A stretch of 64,000 bases of DNA from assembly GCA_020635075.1 (NCBI GenBank), contig JACKAM010000002.1, forward strand, positions 682,001 to 746,000. Reading direction: 5' to 3'. The notes beneath the pieces are model-generated. The model saw nothing but the letters and a program-made list of their open reading frames with translations, searched no databases and was not told the origin of the DNA. Made by a program: the position numbers and the translations under genes. The stretch's first letter is position 1; each line of letters begins with the position of its first letter. This DNA comes from Pseudobdellovibrionaceae bacterium. Lineage in GTDB: Bacteria > Bdellovibrionota > Bdellovibrionia > Bdellovibrionales > UBA1609. This document shows positions 1-7,631 of the stretch, in pieces.

Positions 1-1053
1 TTCACCAACCTTCATGGCGAGGGACTGACTTAATCTCTCCAGAGCAAGCTGACTCGCTCGCTTGAGATCTTCATACTCAAGCTCCAGTTGGCGGCTCTCT
101 AGAGTTTTAATGCGCACATCCGCATTGGTTGCTCCGCCGCCGTAGAGTTGCCACTTGGCCGTCACGCTCACATCCCAATCAGAGGAAGCCAGCACCCCGG
201 CCCGGTCCAAATAATAGTTACCGGTCAGGTCTACCTCGGGAAGATAGTCCCCTTTTGCCGCTTTGGTCTCGGACCGAGATTGTTCAAGGATAAGTTGAGC
301 GGCCTTAAGTTTAGGTAGGGCTTCCACATCGATCGTGGGCTTAATATTTGTCCAATTGACTTGGGCACCAAGGGGATCTTCTACTTGGGCGATTTCCACC
401 ATCCCAGTGAGTTTGGCCAACTCCTCTTTTGCCTTAAGAAGTTCAATTTTTTGCGCCTCAATGTCAGCACTCACCCGCGCCATTTGGCTGCGAGCCGAAT
501 AGAGTTCGGTTTTTTTAGATCGGCCAATGCTCACCCGATTGGTCAGATATTTGATCCTCTGATCAAGAAGGGCCGCTTGCTCAGAGAGAATCTTGCCTTC
601 ATTCTCCACTGTCAGGTAATCGCAAAAACCCTGGGCCAACTCGGCATAGAGGTCGACTTCCTCTTGTACCCGGGTCCACTTGGCAATATCGGGGTATTTT
701 TTTGCGGCCTTGAGCAAATGATATTCGGATCCACCCTGAAACAAGGCTTGCCTCAAAGTCACTTGGGCCGTGTGCTGGTGACCTTCGCCAAAGCTTGAGG
801 TCACCCCCGATCCACCCACTTCTTCCCGCCAGGTATTGGTGGAGCTGATTTCAAGTTCAGGCAATACGGACGAATAGGCCTCACGCTTTTGCGCCTGGCT
901 GATTTCTTCGCTCAACGTTTGATTACGGATGCGGGAGGTGTTCTCTTTGGCCTTTTCGAAGGCCTCGGACAAAGTCAGGCCCCGAGCCCCGAGGGTCACA
1001 AGTAATAAACAGGCCAAAGTGCTTCCGTGCAATGCAGGCTTGAGTCTCAGCAT
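1..1053 (-). CDS. TolC-family outer membrane efflux protein (C-terminus beyond window)
   Basis: The minus strand stays open from an ATG at 1053 to the window edge, giving at least 351 residues. It begins with a signal peptide (hydrophobic LACLLLVTLGARG around residues 13-25). The rest is a long, Gln/Glu/Ala-rich helical pattern with two beta-strand patches (around SVLPELEIS and YLPEVDLTGNYYLDR), as in outer membrane efflux proteins that form the exit duct of tripartite pumps and type I secretion. The recurring KAAKGDYLPEVDL-type segment is characteristic of the family. Partner inner-membrane and adaptor genes are not in view; they may lie just outside the window. The family call is firm from pattern recognition, but the substrate cannot be inferred. 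Confidence 0.85.
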   Translation of the reverse strand, partial: MLRLKPALHGSTLACLLLVTLGARGLTLSEAFEKAKENTSRIRNQTLSEEISQAQKREAYSSVLPELEISSTNTWREEVGGSGVTSSFGEGHQHTAQVTLRQALFQGGSEYHLLKAAKKYPDIAKWTRVQEEVDLYAELAQGFCDYLTVENEGKILSEQAALLDQRIKYLTNRVSIGRSKKTELYSARSQMARVSADIEAQKIELLKAKEELAKLTGMVEIAQVEDPLGAQVNWTNIKPTIDVEALPKLKAAQLILEQSRSETKAAKGDYLPEVDLTGNYYLDRAGVLASSDWDVSVTAKWQLYGGGATNADVRIKTLESRQLELEYEDLKRASQLALERLSQSLAMKVGE

Positions 1054-1223
1054 AACCAAACCATTTTGCCATATATTGAGAGGATAGCTACTGCCGAATG
1101 GATTTGATCCCAAGTGGCTACGGCGCATCAGTTGGGCGACTTTACTTTTTCCGGGCGGTCGATTAAGCTGAGTTTCAGTTTTGGGGTGAAGGCCCTTTTA
1201 TCACCACTTACCAGGAGGTTTTT

Positions 1224-1271
1224 ATGATTGTAGCAAAGACTTTGTCAGCTGACCTCCGCGTCTTGGGTTGA
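1224..1271 (+). CDS. Possible 15-codon leader peptide upstream of rsgA
   Basis: A short frame (MIVAKTLSADLRVLG) is preceded at a good distance by a near-perfect AGGAGG ribosome binding site at about 1213-1218, the strongest such site in the gap before rsgA. It overlaps the left arm of the inverted repeat at 1246-1310. It could be a regulatory leader peptide, or the site could be fortuitous. No run of one amino acid suggests a classical attenuator. Confidence 0.3.
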   Translation: MIVAKTLSADLRVLG

Positions 1272-1310
1272 TTGCAATTCCAATAAAACCAGCGCGCTCC
1301 AGGTCAGCTG
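1246..1310. repeat. Spaced inverted repeat between the TolC-like gene and rsgA
   Basis: CAGCTGACCT at 1246-1255 is exactly complementary to AGGTCAGCTG at 1301-1310, and GCG/CGC bases just inside extend the pairing. The arms are separated by 45 bases. In RNA this would form a long-range stem ending 44 bases before the rsgA start. Otherwise the 1054-1354 gap holds only the short frame at 1224-1271 and presumably the two divergent promoters. Confidence 0.55.
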
Positions 1311-1354
1311 TTATGAGCTGAATTTTCGGTTATAATTTTATCTTGGAGCTTTAA

Positions 1355-2440
1355 ATGACAATTAATGAATTTGGCTGGGAAACCTTTGAGTGCTTTCTTG
1401 AGGGCATGGACCGGCAGTTAAACTTTGATCCGCGCACCATTGGCCGTGTCGCCCAGGTGCAGAGGGATCTTTTTGGCGTGATCTGTGAGGCCGGCTATCT
1501 GTGGTGCGAACTCACCGGCAAACTTCGTCATGAGGTAGAAAACTCGGTGGAGCTTCCGGTGGTGGGGGATTGGGTGGAGCTCAGTCCCCCATTCACGGAC
1601 GCCGGTGGTGAGTGGAGTGCTTTGATCACCGGGGTTTTACCGAGAAGGAGTTTTTTGGCGCGAGGGGGGCATGCGCGAGGGACCCAGGTGTTAGCGGCTA
1701 ACGTTGATCGAGTGATGGTGGTGATGTCGGCAAACCTGGATTTTAAGGTCAATCGCCTGGATCGCTACATGGCCTTGGCGGCAGCGGGTAACTGCGACGC
1801 GGCCTTGGTGTTATCCAAGGCAGATCTTCATCCGCATATGGAAGAGCTGGTAAGTCAGGTTAAGGCCCGCCACCCGGATCTACCGGTGTTTGTGACCAGT
1901 GTGGTGAGCCAAACAGGACTCAAGGAACTGGCCGAGTCTCTGCTCCCCGAAAAGGCCTACACTTTTGTGGGCTCATCAGGCGTTGGTAAATCAAGTCTGG
2001 TGAACTTTATGATGGGCCGTGAAGTGCTGGCGGTGAGTGGTATTCGTGAAGACGACGATAAGGGACGTCACACGACAACCCACAGAGAGATGGTGAAACT
2101 TGAGAGCGGAGCCTTGCTTGTCGACACCCCCGGCTTGAGAGCCGTGGGATTAGTCGATGAAGACGAAGCCCTTGAAGCCACCTTTGGTCAACTCCATGAG
2201 CTCGGTCAAAGGTGCAAGTTTCGCGACTGCACCCACGACACTGAACCTGGTTGTGCGGTGAGAGCAGCACTTGAGTCCGGCGAACTCGACCCACAGACCT
2301 GGGAGAGTTACGACAAACTCAAGCGCGAGCAGGCCTTTGAACTGCGCAAACAGGACAAGGCCATGGCTGCAAACCATAAAAAACATTGGAAGACGATCAC
2401 GCAGAATTGGCGTGTGAGAAAAAAACACGAGGGCCGGTAA
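1355..2440 (+). CDS. rsgA: Ribosome small-subunit-dependent GTPase A
   Basis: RsgA (YjeQ) is a GTPase that helps late maturation of the 30S ribosomal subunit. The 361-residue product shows the circularly permuted GTPase order typical of the family: an N-terminal OB-fold region (about 35-110), a G4-like SKAD motif (154-157), then the P-loop GSSGVGKS (206-213) and DTPG (257-260). A C-terminal zinc site is formed by Cys287, Cys292, His294 and Cys300. The start is an ATG with GGAG upstream. The length is normal for the family. A strong terminator overlaps the stop codon, so the gene is probably transcribed alone. Confidence 0.96.
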   Translation: MTINEFGWETFECFLEGMDRQLNFDPRTIGRVAQVQRDLFGVICEAGYLWCELTGKLRHEVENSVELPVVGDWVELSPPFTDAGGEWSALITGVLPRRSFLARGGHARGTQVLAANVDRVMVVMSANLDFKVNRLDRYMALAAAGNCDAALVLSKADLHPHMEELVSQVKARHPDLPVFVTSVVSQTGLKELAESLLPEKAYTFVGSSGVGKSSLVNFMMGREVLAVSGIREDDDKGRHTTTHREMVKLESGALLVDTPGLRAVGLVDEDEALEATFGQLHELGQRCKFRDCTHDTEPGCAVRAALESGELDPQTWESYDKLKREQAFELRKQDKAMAANHKKHWKTITQNWRVRKKHEGR

Positions 2441-2457
2441 ATACCGGCTCTCGTTTT
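2428..2457 (+). terminator. Rho-independent terminator of rsgA
   Basis: A 12-bp stem with one G-T wobble (arms 2428-2439 and 2442-2453) is followed by TTTT. The stem overlaps the last codons and stop of rsgA. Confidence 0.9.
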
Positions 2458-2513
2458 ACGCTTCTATATGTGACTATTGCCTATAAAAACAAACTTCGAT
2501 GCCCGGTCGATGT

Positions 2514-2702
2514 TTACTTTTGAGCCGCCTTCAATTTTTTAGTCAGGTCTTCGGTCAGCTCAACGGGTTCGTGTAAAGGTTGGTCAACTGACCATACCGT
2601 TTTCTTTAGATACAACCCGGTCATAGCAATGGTCCACAGAACGAAAATTGCGTAATTGTAGAGTGCTTTCACGCGTCTACGCTTACTCCAGTTCTTATTC
2701 AT
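2514..2702 (-). CDS. Small single-span membrane protein, unknown function
   Basis: 62 residues: a basic N-terminus (KRRRVK), one hydrophobic segment (about residues 14-32, YNYAIFVLWTIAMTGLYL) and a charged C-terminal tail with Glu and Lys. A good ribosome binding site (AGGGGGA) sits about 6 bases before the ATG. I do not recognise a family. The layout suggests a single-pass inner-membrane protein with a positive inside end. It is alone between rsgA and a long gap. Confidence 0.6.
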   Translation of the reverse strand: MNKNWSKRRRVKALYNYAIFVLWTIAMTGLYLKKTVWSVDQPLHEPVELTEDLTKKLKAAQK

Positions 2703-3458
2703 TGTGGATTCCCCCTATAAACTCATCTTTCCCTGCCCATTACTACTGCAAGGGGTGGTCCAGAAGTGTTTGTAATCAGGGGGTTTTTGTTCTCAAATTG
2801 AGTCGCGAAGATTAAGAGTGACCACAAGATTTGTCGCCTAGTTTGTTGACGATGGAAGGCGCCATCAACCTTGGTGTTTCATCTAAAGACGCTCTTGAAA
2901 TGTGATAGCTGATTTTTTGATCCGATTAAAAAGTCCGCCCCGGACCTCCACCAGGTCCGGGGCGCCCCAATTCATTGACGATCTCTCAGTAACCCTTAGT
3001 GATGAGCGTCCACTGTTTCCAACATTCACACTCTCTCAACACAACACCAAGTACTACTACCACCCCAGCCTCAGCTTGCCCTTTTCTTTCCCGAGTCAGC
3101 CCTCGGATCGCTCACCAGACTAGATACGTACCACATTTTGCCGTTTCCATCTCGAAGCCCCGCAACTTCAAGAGACAGAAGTGCAATCAACACCTACTGG
3201 GTGATCATCAATATGTCGAATCGCAAATTTAAAATGAGGGTCCGCCTCATCGGCGCTTCTGGAGTTTTCCTGGTCAGATAACTCGCCTGTCGACCCTGCA
3301 ATACTCGCGGGCAAGAAATACAATTCCTATACCAGGGTTTTTAGGCCTTAATGAGGTCTTAACCTGTTGAAATGACTTATGGGTCCCAGAGCCCGCACCG
3401 ACCAAATAGGGAACTTGCGACCCATTTTCGCGTCACCGGGCTCGGAATGAGTGCCTGA
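2703..3458. other. 756-base stretch without a convincing gene; may hold a minus-strand RNA
   Basis: Short frames exist on both strands, but none has a ribosome binding site, recognisable composition or family resemblance. The only strong signal is a terminator-like hairpin oriented for the minus strand at 2928-2963. The next minus-strand gene upstream of it ends at 3459, so either that mRNA has a roughly 500-base 3' tail or a separate untranslated RNA lies between. Confidence 0.5.
2928..2963 (-). terminator. Strong minus-strand terminator
   Basis: A perfect 11-bp GC-rich stem (arms 2937-2947 and 2953-2963) with a 5-base loop is followed on the minus strand by a run of five T (2928-2932). Confidence 0.8.
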
Positions 3459-4901
3459 TCAGCCAGCGGGCCTGAGCTCCATGGCCGGAACCTGGTCACC
3501 GAGGAAGGTCTTTTTGTAGTTCTCCCACTGCATCCCATTGAGGTCATAGTCATAGAGCATGATCGAATAAGGTGTCTTGGGATTGTACTTGGCCAACTCT
3601 GCCAGCCACTCACCAAGGGTCATGTCGTGGCTGGGGTGACCCCAAATGGTGGTCTCTTTGAAGAAGGGCCTTTCCATAATCTCGGTCTGTATTTGCTTAA
3701 AGGTCTTAAGCGAAGCCCCCTTAAGCCGACCTGGCTCGCCGGTTTTGATTTTCTCCGACAGGTCTTCGGCACTCATTTTGGTTTGCTTCTTGAGTTTTGA
3801 GAATAGAATCCAAAAGCGGATCATCTCAAACGAAGCCCCATCGAAGTACATCAGGCGGCCATCTTCACCGTCGCCAGTGAGGAGGTCGTCGTCTTCAAGG
3901 GATTCCAGGTCGTCTTCGTCAAAACGGTTGTAGCCCAGGGTCTTAAGCCCCTGAAGATCTTTAACCGCTTGATCTGTCATGTCGACGATGATGAAGTTCT
4001 CGCCCGCATAGCTGGGCTCATCCACCTTCTCAGGGAAAATGGCGCCCAAGTAACCGGGCTCACCAATCAAACCGTTGCGACCCATGCGGATTTTGGCCTT
4101 GGCCTTGCCGTCAAAATCAAGCTTTGGGAGAACATCCGAAGGGGTGAAGTCAGCGTTGTTGATGATCACCGATTTGTAGGCGCGATCAAACAGCTCGGTG
4201 AAATCATCATAGACTTTGTAGACCATGTGAACAACCACCGCACTCAAGGCCAGAGCACAGCCTGTCAGGTGTTTGCCCTTAGCCAAAGACTCAATCGCCG
4301 TTGAAACCTTAGTGGATTTTTTATTCTGCCAGTAGCCGTAGAGCTCTTCGTACTCAGCCGGCACATTGGCTTGGGTGGTTTTCATAAACGAGAAGTGGCG
4401 GGTAAAGCCTGTGCCTTTCCAGCCACCTTCGTCGTTGTAAGGCCACTCAAAACTTTGCGCGATGGCCTCGGTGGTGGCTCGCGCCTGGGTGGCAAGCTTT
4501 AAGCGAAAGGCCTGCTGTGAAGCCTTGTCGGCAATCGCTGAGGGGAAAAACTGGCGCACCACTTGTTTGGCCACCGTCGCCGCCTTTGATTTCACCTTGC
4601 CTGAGACCTGAAGACACAGAGCCAAACACTTTTCGCCCTTGAGATCGGCAAAGCTCTTTAGCTTTAAAGGGCTGCCCGCTTTGATCTGAATGTCCTGCTT
4701 GAGGTTTTCCACCACTTCGACCCGCCAGCCGAGTGAACTTAAAAAGTTCCACTGGTTTTGGATTTCAGCTTTGCTGGCCACTTCCTGCTTAAGCGCCTGA
4801 TCCATCTCCCCCTGGCTCAAACCAAGTGCCGAGAGCTGAAACAGCAGGGCAAATAAAATCAGGAAACTAAACGAGCGATGGGCTTTATGGGACGAAAGCA
4901 T
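3459..4901 (-). CDS. Exported protein of unknown function
   Basis: The frame could start at 4955, but the ATG at 4901 has a GGGGG-containing ribosome binding site and begins a clean signal peptide (hydrophobic FSFLILFALLFQLSALG), so it is preferred, giving 480 residues. The mature part has a Cys pair near the N-terminus (CLALC), a second hydrophobic patch (LTGCALALSAVVVHMVYKVY), and an acidic stretch (DEDDLESLEDDD) late in the protein. I recognise no domain. It follows the protein-glutaminase-like gene on the same strand with a 150-base gap, so the two exported products could be co-expressed. Confidence 0.7.
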   Translation of the reverse strand: MLSSHKAHRSFSFLILFALLFQLSALGLSQGEMDQALKQEVASKAEIQNQWNFLSSLGWRVEVVENLKQDIQIKAGSPLKLKSFADLKGEKCLALCLQVSGKVKSKAATVAKQVVRQFFPSAIADKASQQAFRLKLATQARATTEAIAQSFEWPYNDEGGWKGTGFTRHFSFMKTTQANVPAEYEELYGYWQNKKSTKVSTAIESLAKGKHLTGCALALSAVVVHMVYKVYDDFTELFDRAYKSVIINNADFTPSDVLPKLDFDGKAKAKIRMGRNGLIGEPGYLGAIFPEKVDEPSYAGENFIIVDMTDQAVKDLQGLKTLGYNRFDEDDLESLEDDDLLTGDGEDGRLMYFDGASFEMIRFWILFSKLKKQTKMSAEDLSEKIKTGEPGRLKGASLKTFKQIQTEIMERPFFKETTIWGHPSHDMTLGEWLAELAKYNPKTPYSIMLYDYDLNGMQWENYKKTFLGDQVPAMELRPAG

Positions 4902-5053
4902 CTGGACCCCCTTTTGGATAAGGGCAATCCTAGACAAGGAGCTACAGACCCGCACCGCTAGCGGCTGCTAGTAAAATATTTTACCCATTATTGAAACCGA
5001 AACCAGGAATGATCTCCACACCCTAGTAAAGATGTAAACCCCACTCGAACCCC

Positions 5054-5887
5054 TTACCAGGGCGGCTGTTCACCCAGAATCTGAGCGGGATCGCGGTTGA
5101 GCTCGATTTGCCGGTCCCACTCGTAGCGAAGAAAGCTCTTCATGGTAGAGAGGGCTTCGGCGTCCTCATACTCAGCCGGCTTATCGCAGCTGGAGCCCGG
5201 GTGGTAGGTGGATGGGGCACAATAGCTTAACTTCACGTCATCGATATCGCTCGTTTGCGCCATCACCCAATCGCGAACTGGGGTGGGCCCTTGGGGATTA
5301 ATGGCTGGATCAAACACATAGACTTGGCCACCAATGCGTACCACGGGAGCTGTGTGATACCACCAGGTGACTGATCCTGAAGGGCTGTTGTCGGTTTGCA
5401 CTTCCAGACTGCCGAAAATAAAAATACGTGTCGGTTCGGTGTAGCCTCGACCAGACAAATACTTTTTCATCATCGCAGCCCGAGCGTAACAACCATCATC
5501 GGGATAAAGCCAAGTCAGGCGGCGCTTAAAAATCGGAGCCTGAAGGGGGTCGTCGAGATCCCTTTGGTCACGGACCTGAAAGAAACCGGTGAGAAGCTCA
5601 TCCTCGCTCCCCCATGTGACCACCTTGTTGTGGTTCAACTGGCTAAAGGGAACCGCCACACTTTCAGCATTGTCGCGTGACCAAGCCATGGGAAATTGGC
5701 GATCCCACTGCTGGTAAAAACGCTCGCGGGCCTGTTGCCAGCTCTCGCCCGGCAGGCGTTTTTGCGAGGCAAACTCTCTAACCGAGTTGTTCTGTGCTGA
5801 GACTTCCGCCAAAGTTTTGTGAGTCCCCACGAGGGTGATCACTAGAGTGACGAAAAAAAGCAAACGCCTTAAAAACCCCTTGTCCAT
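5054..5887 (-). CDS. Exported protein-glutaminase-like enzyme
   Basis: Protein glutaminases deamidate glutamine side chains in proteins through a Cys-His-Asp triad. Here the motif DGCYARA (Cys133), followed by WWYHTAP (His178) and VFDPAINP (Asp193), matches the order and local sequence of the triad known from Chryseobacterium protein-glutaminase. A signal peptide occupies residues 1-27 (RRLLFFVTLVITLVG). The start at 5887 was chosen for its GGGGGG-containing ribosome binding site and immediate signal peptide; an in-frame start 9 codons upstream is possible. The protein is 277 residues. An exported deamidase in a suspected predator would suit a role against foreign proteins, but that is inference. 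Confidence 0.75.
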   Translation of the reverse strand: MDKGFLRRLLFFVTLVITLVGTHKTLAEVSAQNNSVREFASQKRLPGESWQQARERFYQQWDRQFPMAWSRDNAESVAVPFSQLNHNKVVTWGSEDELLTGFFQVRDQRDLDDPLQAPIFKRRLTWLYPDDGCYARAAMMKKYLSGRGYTEPTRIFIFGSLEVQTDNSPSGSVTWWYHTAPVVRIGGQVYVFDPAINPQGPTPVRDWVMAQTSDIDDVKLSYCAPSTYHPGSSCDKPAEYEDAEALSTMKSFLRYEWDRQIELNRDPAQILGEQPPW

Positions 5888-6605
5888 GGTGTTTCCCCCC
5901 ATCCCGAATTTCACTTTTGATAGTCAAAATTAAATCCGGGTCCGAGCCCTAACCCAAGGAGATTCTTATTTTGTTGCAGTGCATTATTCGCTGTGTTAGG
6001 GTGCTCTTTAAAGAGAGGACTTATGCGTTTCTACCAAATCTACACTCATACCCCTTCAACCAAGACGCCCCTGCGTCGCCGGTTTCTGAAGTTACGTCCA
6101 CTGGTTAAGACCGCAGCAGGCAAGTGATTGCCCAAGGTTTTGTCAGTGAAGATTTTCCATGTTTGAGCAGTAAGCTTTACGCCTGGAACGAACAATTGAT
6201 CTCATTGTTCAATCACTCGTGACCTATTTCCCTCTCAAAATACCCACAAAACCTATTTCTCGCCGCATCCATAAGAGGAGGAAATTCCTTTCATTATTAG
6301 GGCTTTATCAAAGTAACAAGTCTTGCGTAAAAGTGACCTTTGAGGGCACCAGTGAGAGCGCAATCTAAAAAATAAAGCCCGTTGAGTCGAATTCACCCTT
6401 GGCCCACTCCTTGCTATTCACAAGGTCCTGCGGAACGTTGGTTGTTGTGGAACGTTGATTGTAGGTCTTGCTTGGGCTTTAGCGATGAACTCTTTCCCCC
6501 TCCCCCTCGATTGAAAGACTGTTGGAACCATCCAGTTCCTTCTCGTTTAGCGCTAAGGCACCAAGCAGGCCGTTTAATTCTCACCAAAACGCCCTGTAAG
6601 AGCCC
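5888..6605. other. 718-base intergenic stretch with one small ORF
   Basis: Apart from the 34-codon ORF at 6023-6127, I see a 7-bp inverted repeat GAACAAT/ATTGTTC (6190-6196 and 6204-6210), possibly a weak hairpin after that ORF, and a near-tandem repeat with two copies of GGAACGTTG about 17 bases apart near 6430-6460. A longer plus-strand frame at 6382-6651 starts with TTG, lacks a ribosome binding site, runs into the opposing gene and is not accepted. Confidence 0.4.
6023..6127 (+). CDS. Very basic 34-residue small protein (candidate)
   Basis: ATG at 6023 has a GAGAGGA ribosome binding site about 5 bases upstream. A possible promoter (TTGCAG, about 17 bases, TAGGGT) lies just before, around 5975-6003. 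The product (MRFYQIYTHTPSTKTPLRR and 15 more) has about ten Arg/Lys in 34 residues and an aromatic N-terminus. No family is recognised. The clustering of signals makes translation plausible, but a frame this short can occur by chance. Confidence 0.4.
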   Translation: MRFYQIYTHTPSTKTPLRRRFLKLRPLVKTAAGK

Positions 6606-7526
6606 TTACTGGGAAGCCCCTTCGATAGTATTAGATACCGGGAAAAGTTGAATATTGAGCTGATAAACGCGCTCTCCCTTGGATTGGGAGCGGCTGACCT
6701 TGATGTCCTTGAGCAGGCGTTTTTTGAGCTGACGGACCTCAAATTTGATCTTTTCAAATTCCTCTTTGGTCAGAGCCATGGTGAGGGCACCAATTTCCCT
6801 CTCTGTGGGATCGTCCTGAAAGAGGGACTCAAGGCCTAAGTAAATCAATTCTGCCTGGATCTTGCGAACCATGGCCACAGGGATGGACTCATAGCCATTG
6901 ACCAACTCGCGGCCTTTGGTGAGTTGTCCGTCGTCTGAGCGCTTGAGCTCTCCTGATTCCACCAGAAGATCAATAGCCCTTTTGAGCTCATCCACCGACA
7001 CCCGATCTCTCAGCGTTCGGCGCAGCTGAACAGGATCAAAATCCACACCTTGCTGATCGGTCAGGGCGTGGAGAACCCAGGACACCCAACCAGGGACCTT
7101 ATCCCATGCCTCGGTGTTGATCTCACCACTGCGGATTTGTTTTTTCACCCGCAATTCACTGAGGGCCTTCAAATAGCGATTGCGCTCCAAAGGATCGCGG
7201 GCCTGGCCATAGAGCACCAGGGCCTTAAACTCACGGGCTTCTTCTTTAGATAGCCCCAGAGCCTTGGCAAACTTCTTCACCATGTCCATGGAGAGATTGC
7301 GCTGACCTTCGATAATCAATTTTAAATAATTGGGTGATTTGATGTCAGCCGATGCGCTAAAGGCGGCGTAGGAATAAGGACGAACCGCTGAACTCAGGGT
7401 CTTCTTTTTGTAATCGTAAAAATCGCTCAGGAATTGGCGGAAATCCGTGTACTCAGAAAGCACCGGCGAACGAAAGGCCTCGCCAAGCTCACGTGAAAGT
7501 GATGCTGTCTCTGTTGAAATCCCCAT
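6606..7526 (-). CDS. TIGR02147 family protein, likely transcriptional regulator
   Basis: TIGR02147 proteins are found mainly in Fibrobacter, Bdellovibrio and relatives and are thought to act as regulators. The product carries the typical N-terminal YTDFRQFLSDFYDYKK segment, the helix-turn-helix-like region SPNYLKLIIEGQRNLS, and the diagnostic C-terminal end YQLNIQLFPVS. The ATG at 7526 (306 residues) has AGAGGA upstream; the frame extends 26 codons further without a better site. The neighbouring lipoprotein on the same strand ends 105 bases upstream of it. Its targets cannot be read from the sequence. Confidence 0.85.
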   Translation of the reverse strand: MGISTETASLSRELGEAFRSPVLSEYTDFRQFLSDFYDYKKKTLSSAVRPYSYAAFSASADIKSPNYLKLIIEGQRNLSMDMVKKFAKALGLSKEEAREFKALVLYGQARDPLERNRYLKALSELRVKKQIRSGEINTEAWDKVPGWVSWVLHALTDQQGVDFDPVQLRRTLRDRVSVDELKRAIDLLVESGELKRSDDGQLTKGRELVNGYESIPVAMVRKIQAELIYLGLESLFQDDPTEREIGALTMALTKEEFEKIKFEVRQLKKRLLKDIKVSRSQSKGERVYQLNIQLFPVSNTIEGASQ

Positions 7527-7631
7527 GATGTGTTCCTCTGATGACGAACCCATCTTCCCACAAAGGTTTGATTTGTAAAAGAAATTCTTATTGGGGCGGC
7601 GCATGAGTCGGCCGCCCGATTTAAAATCGCC

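Noticed and set aside
2902..3232. Two plus-strand frames of 73 and 77 codons
   Set aside because: Ser/Thr/Pro-rich low-quality translations without a ribosome binding site; one runs across the GC-rich hairpin.
6382..6651. 89-codon plus-strand frame
   Set aside because: Starts with TTG without a ribosome binding site and overlaps the end of the opposing TIGR02147 gene.
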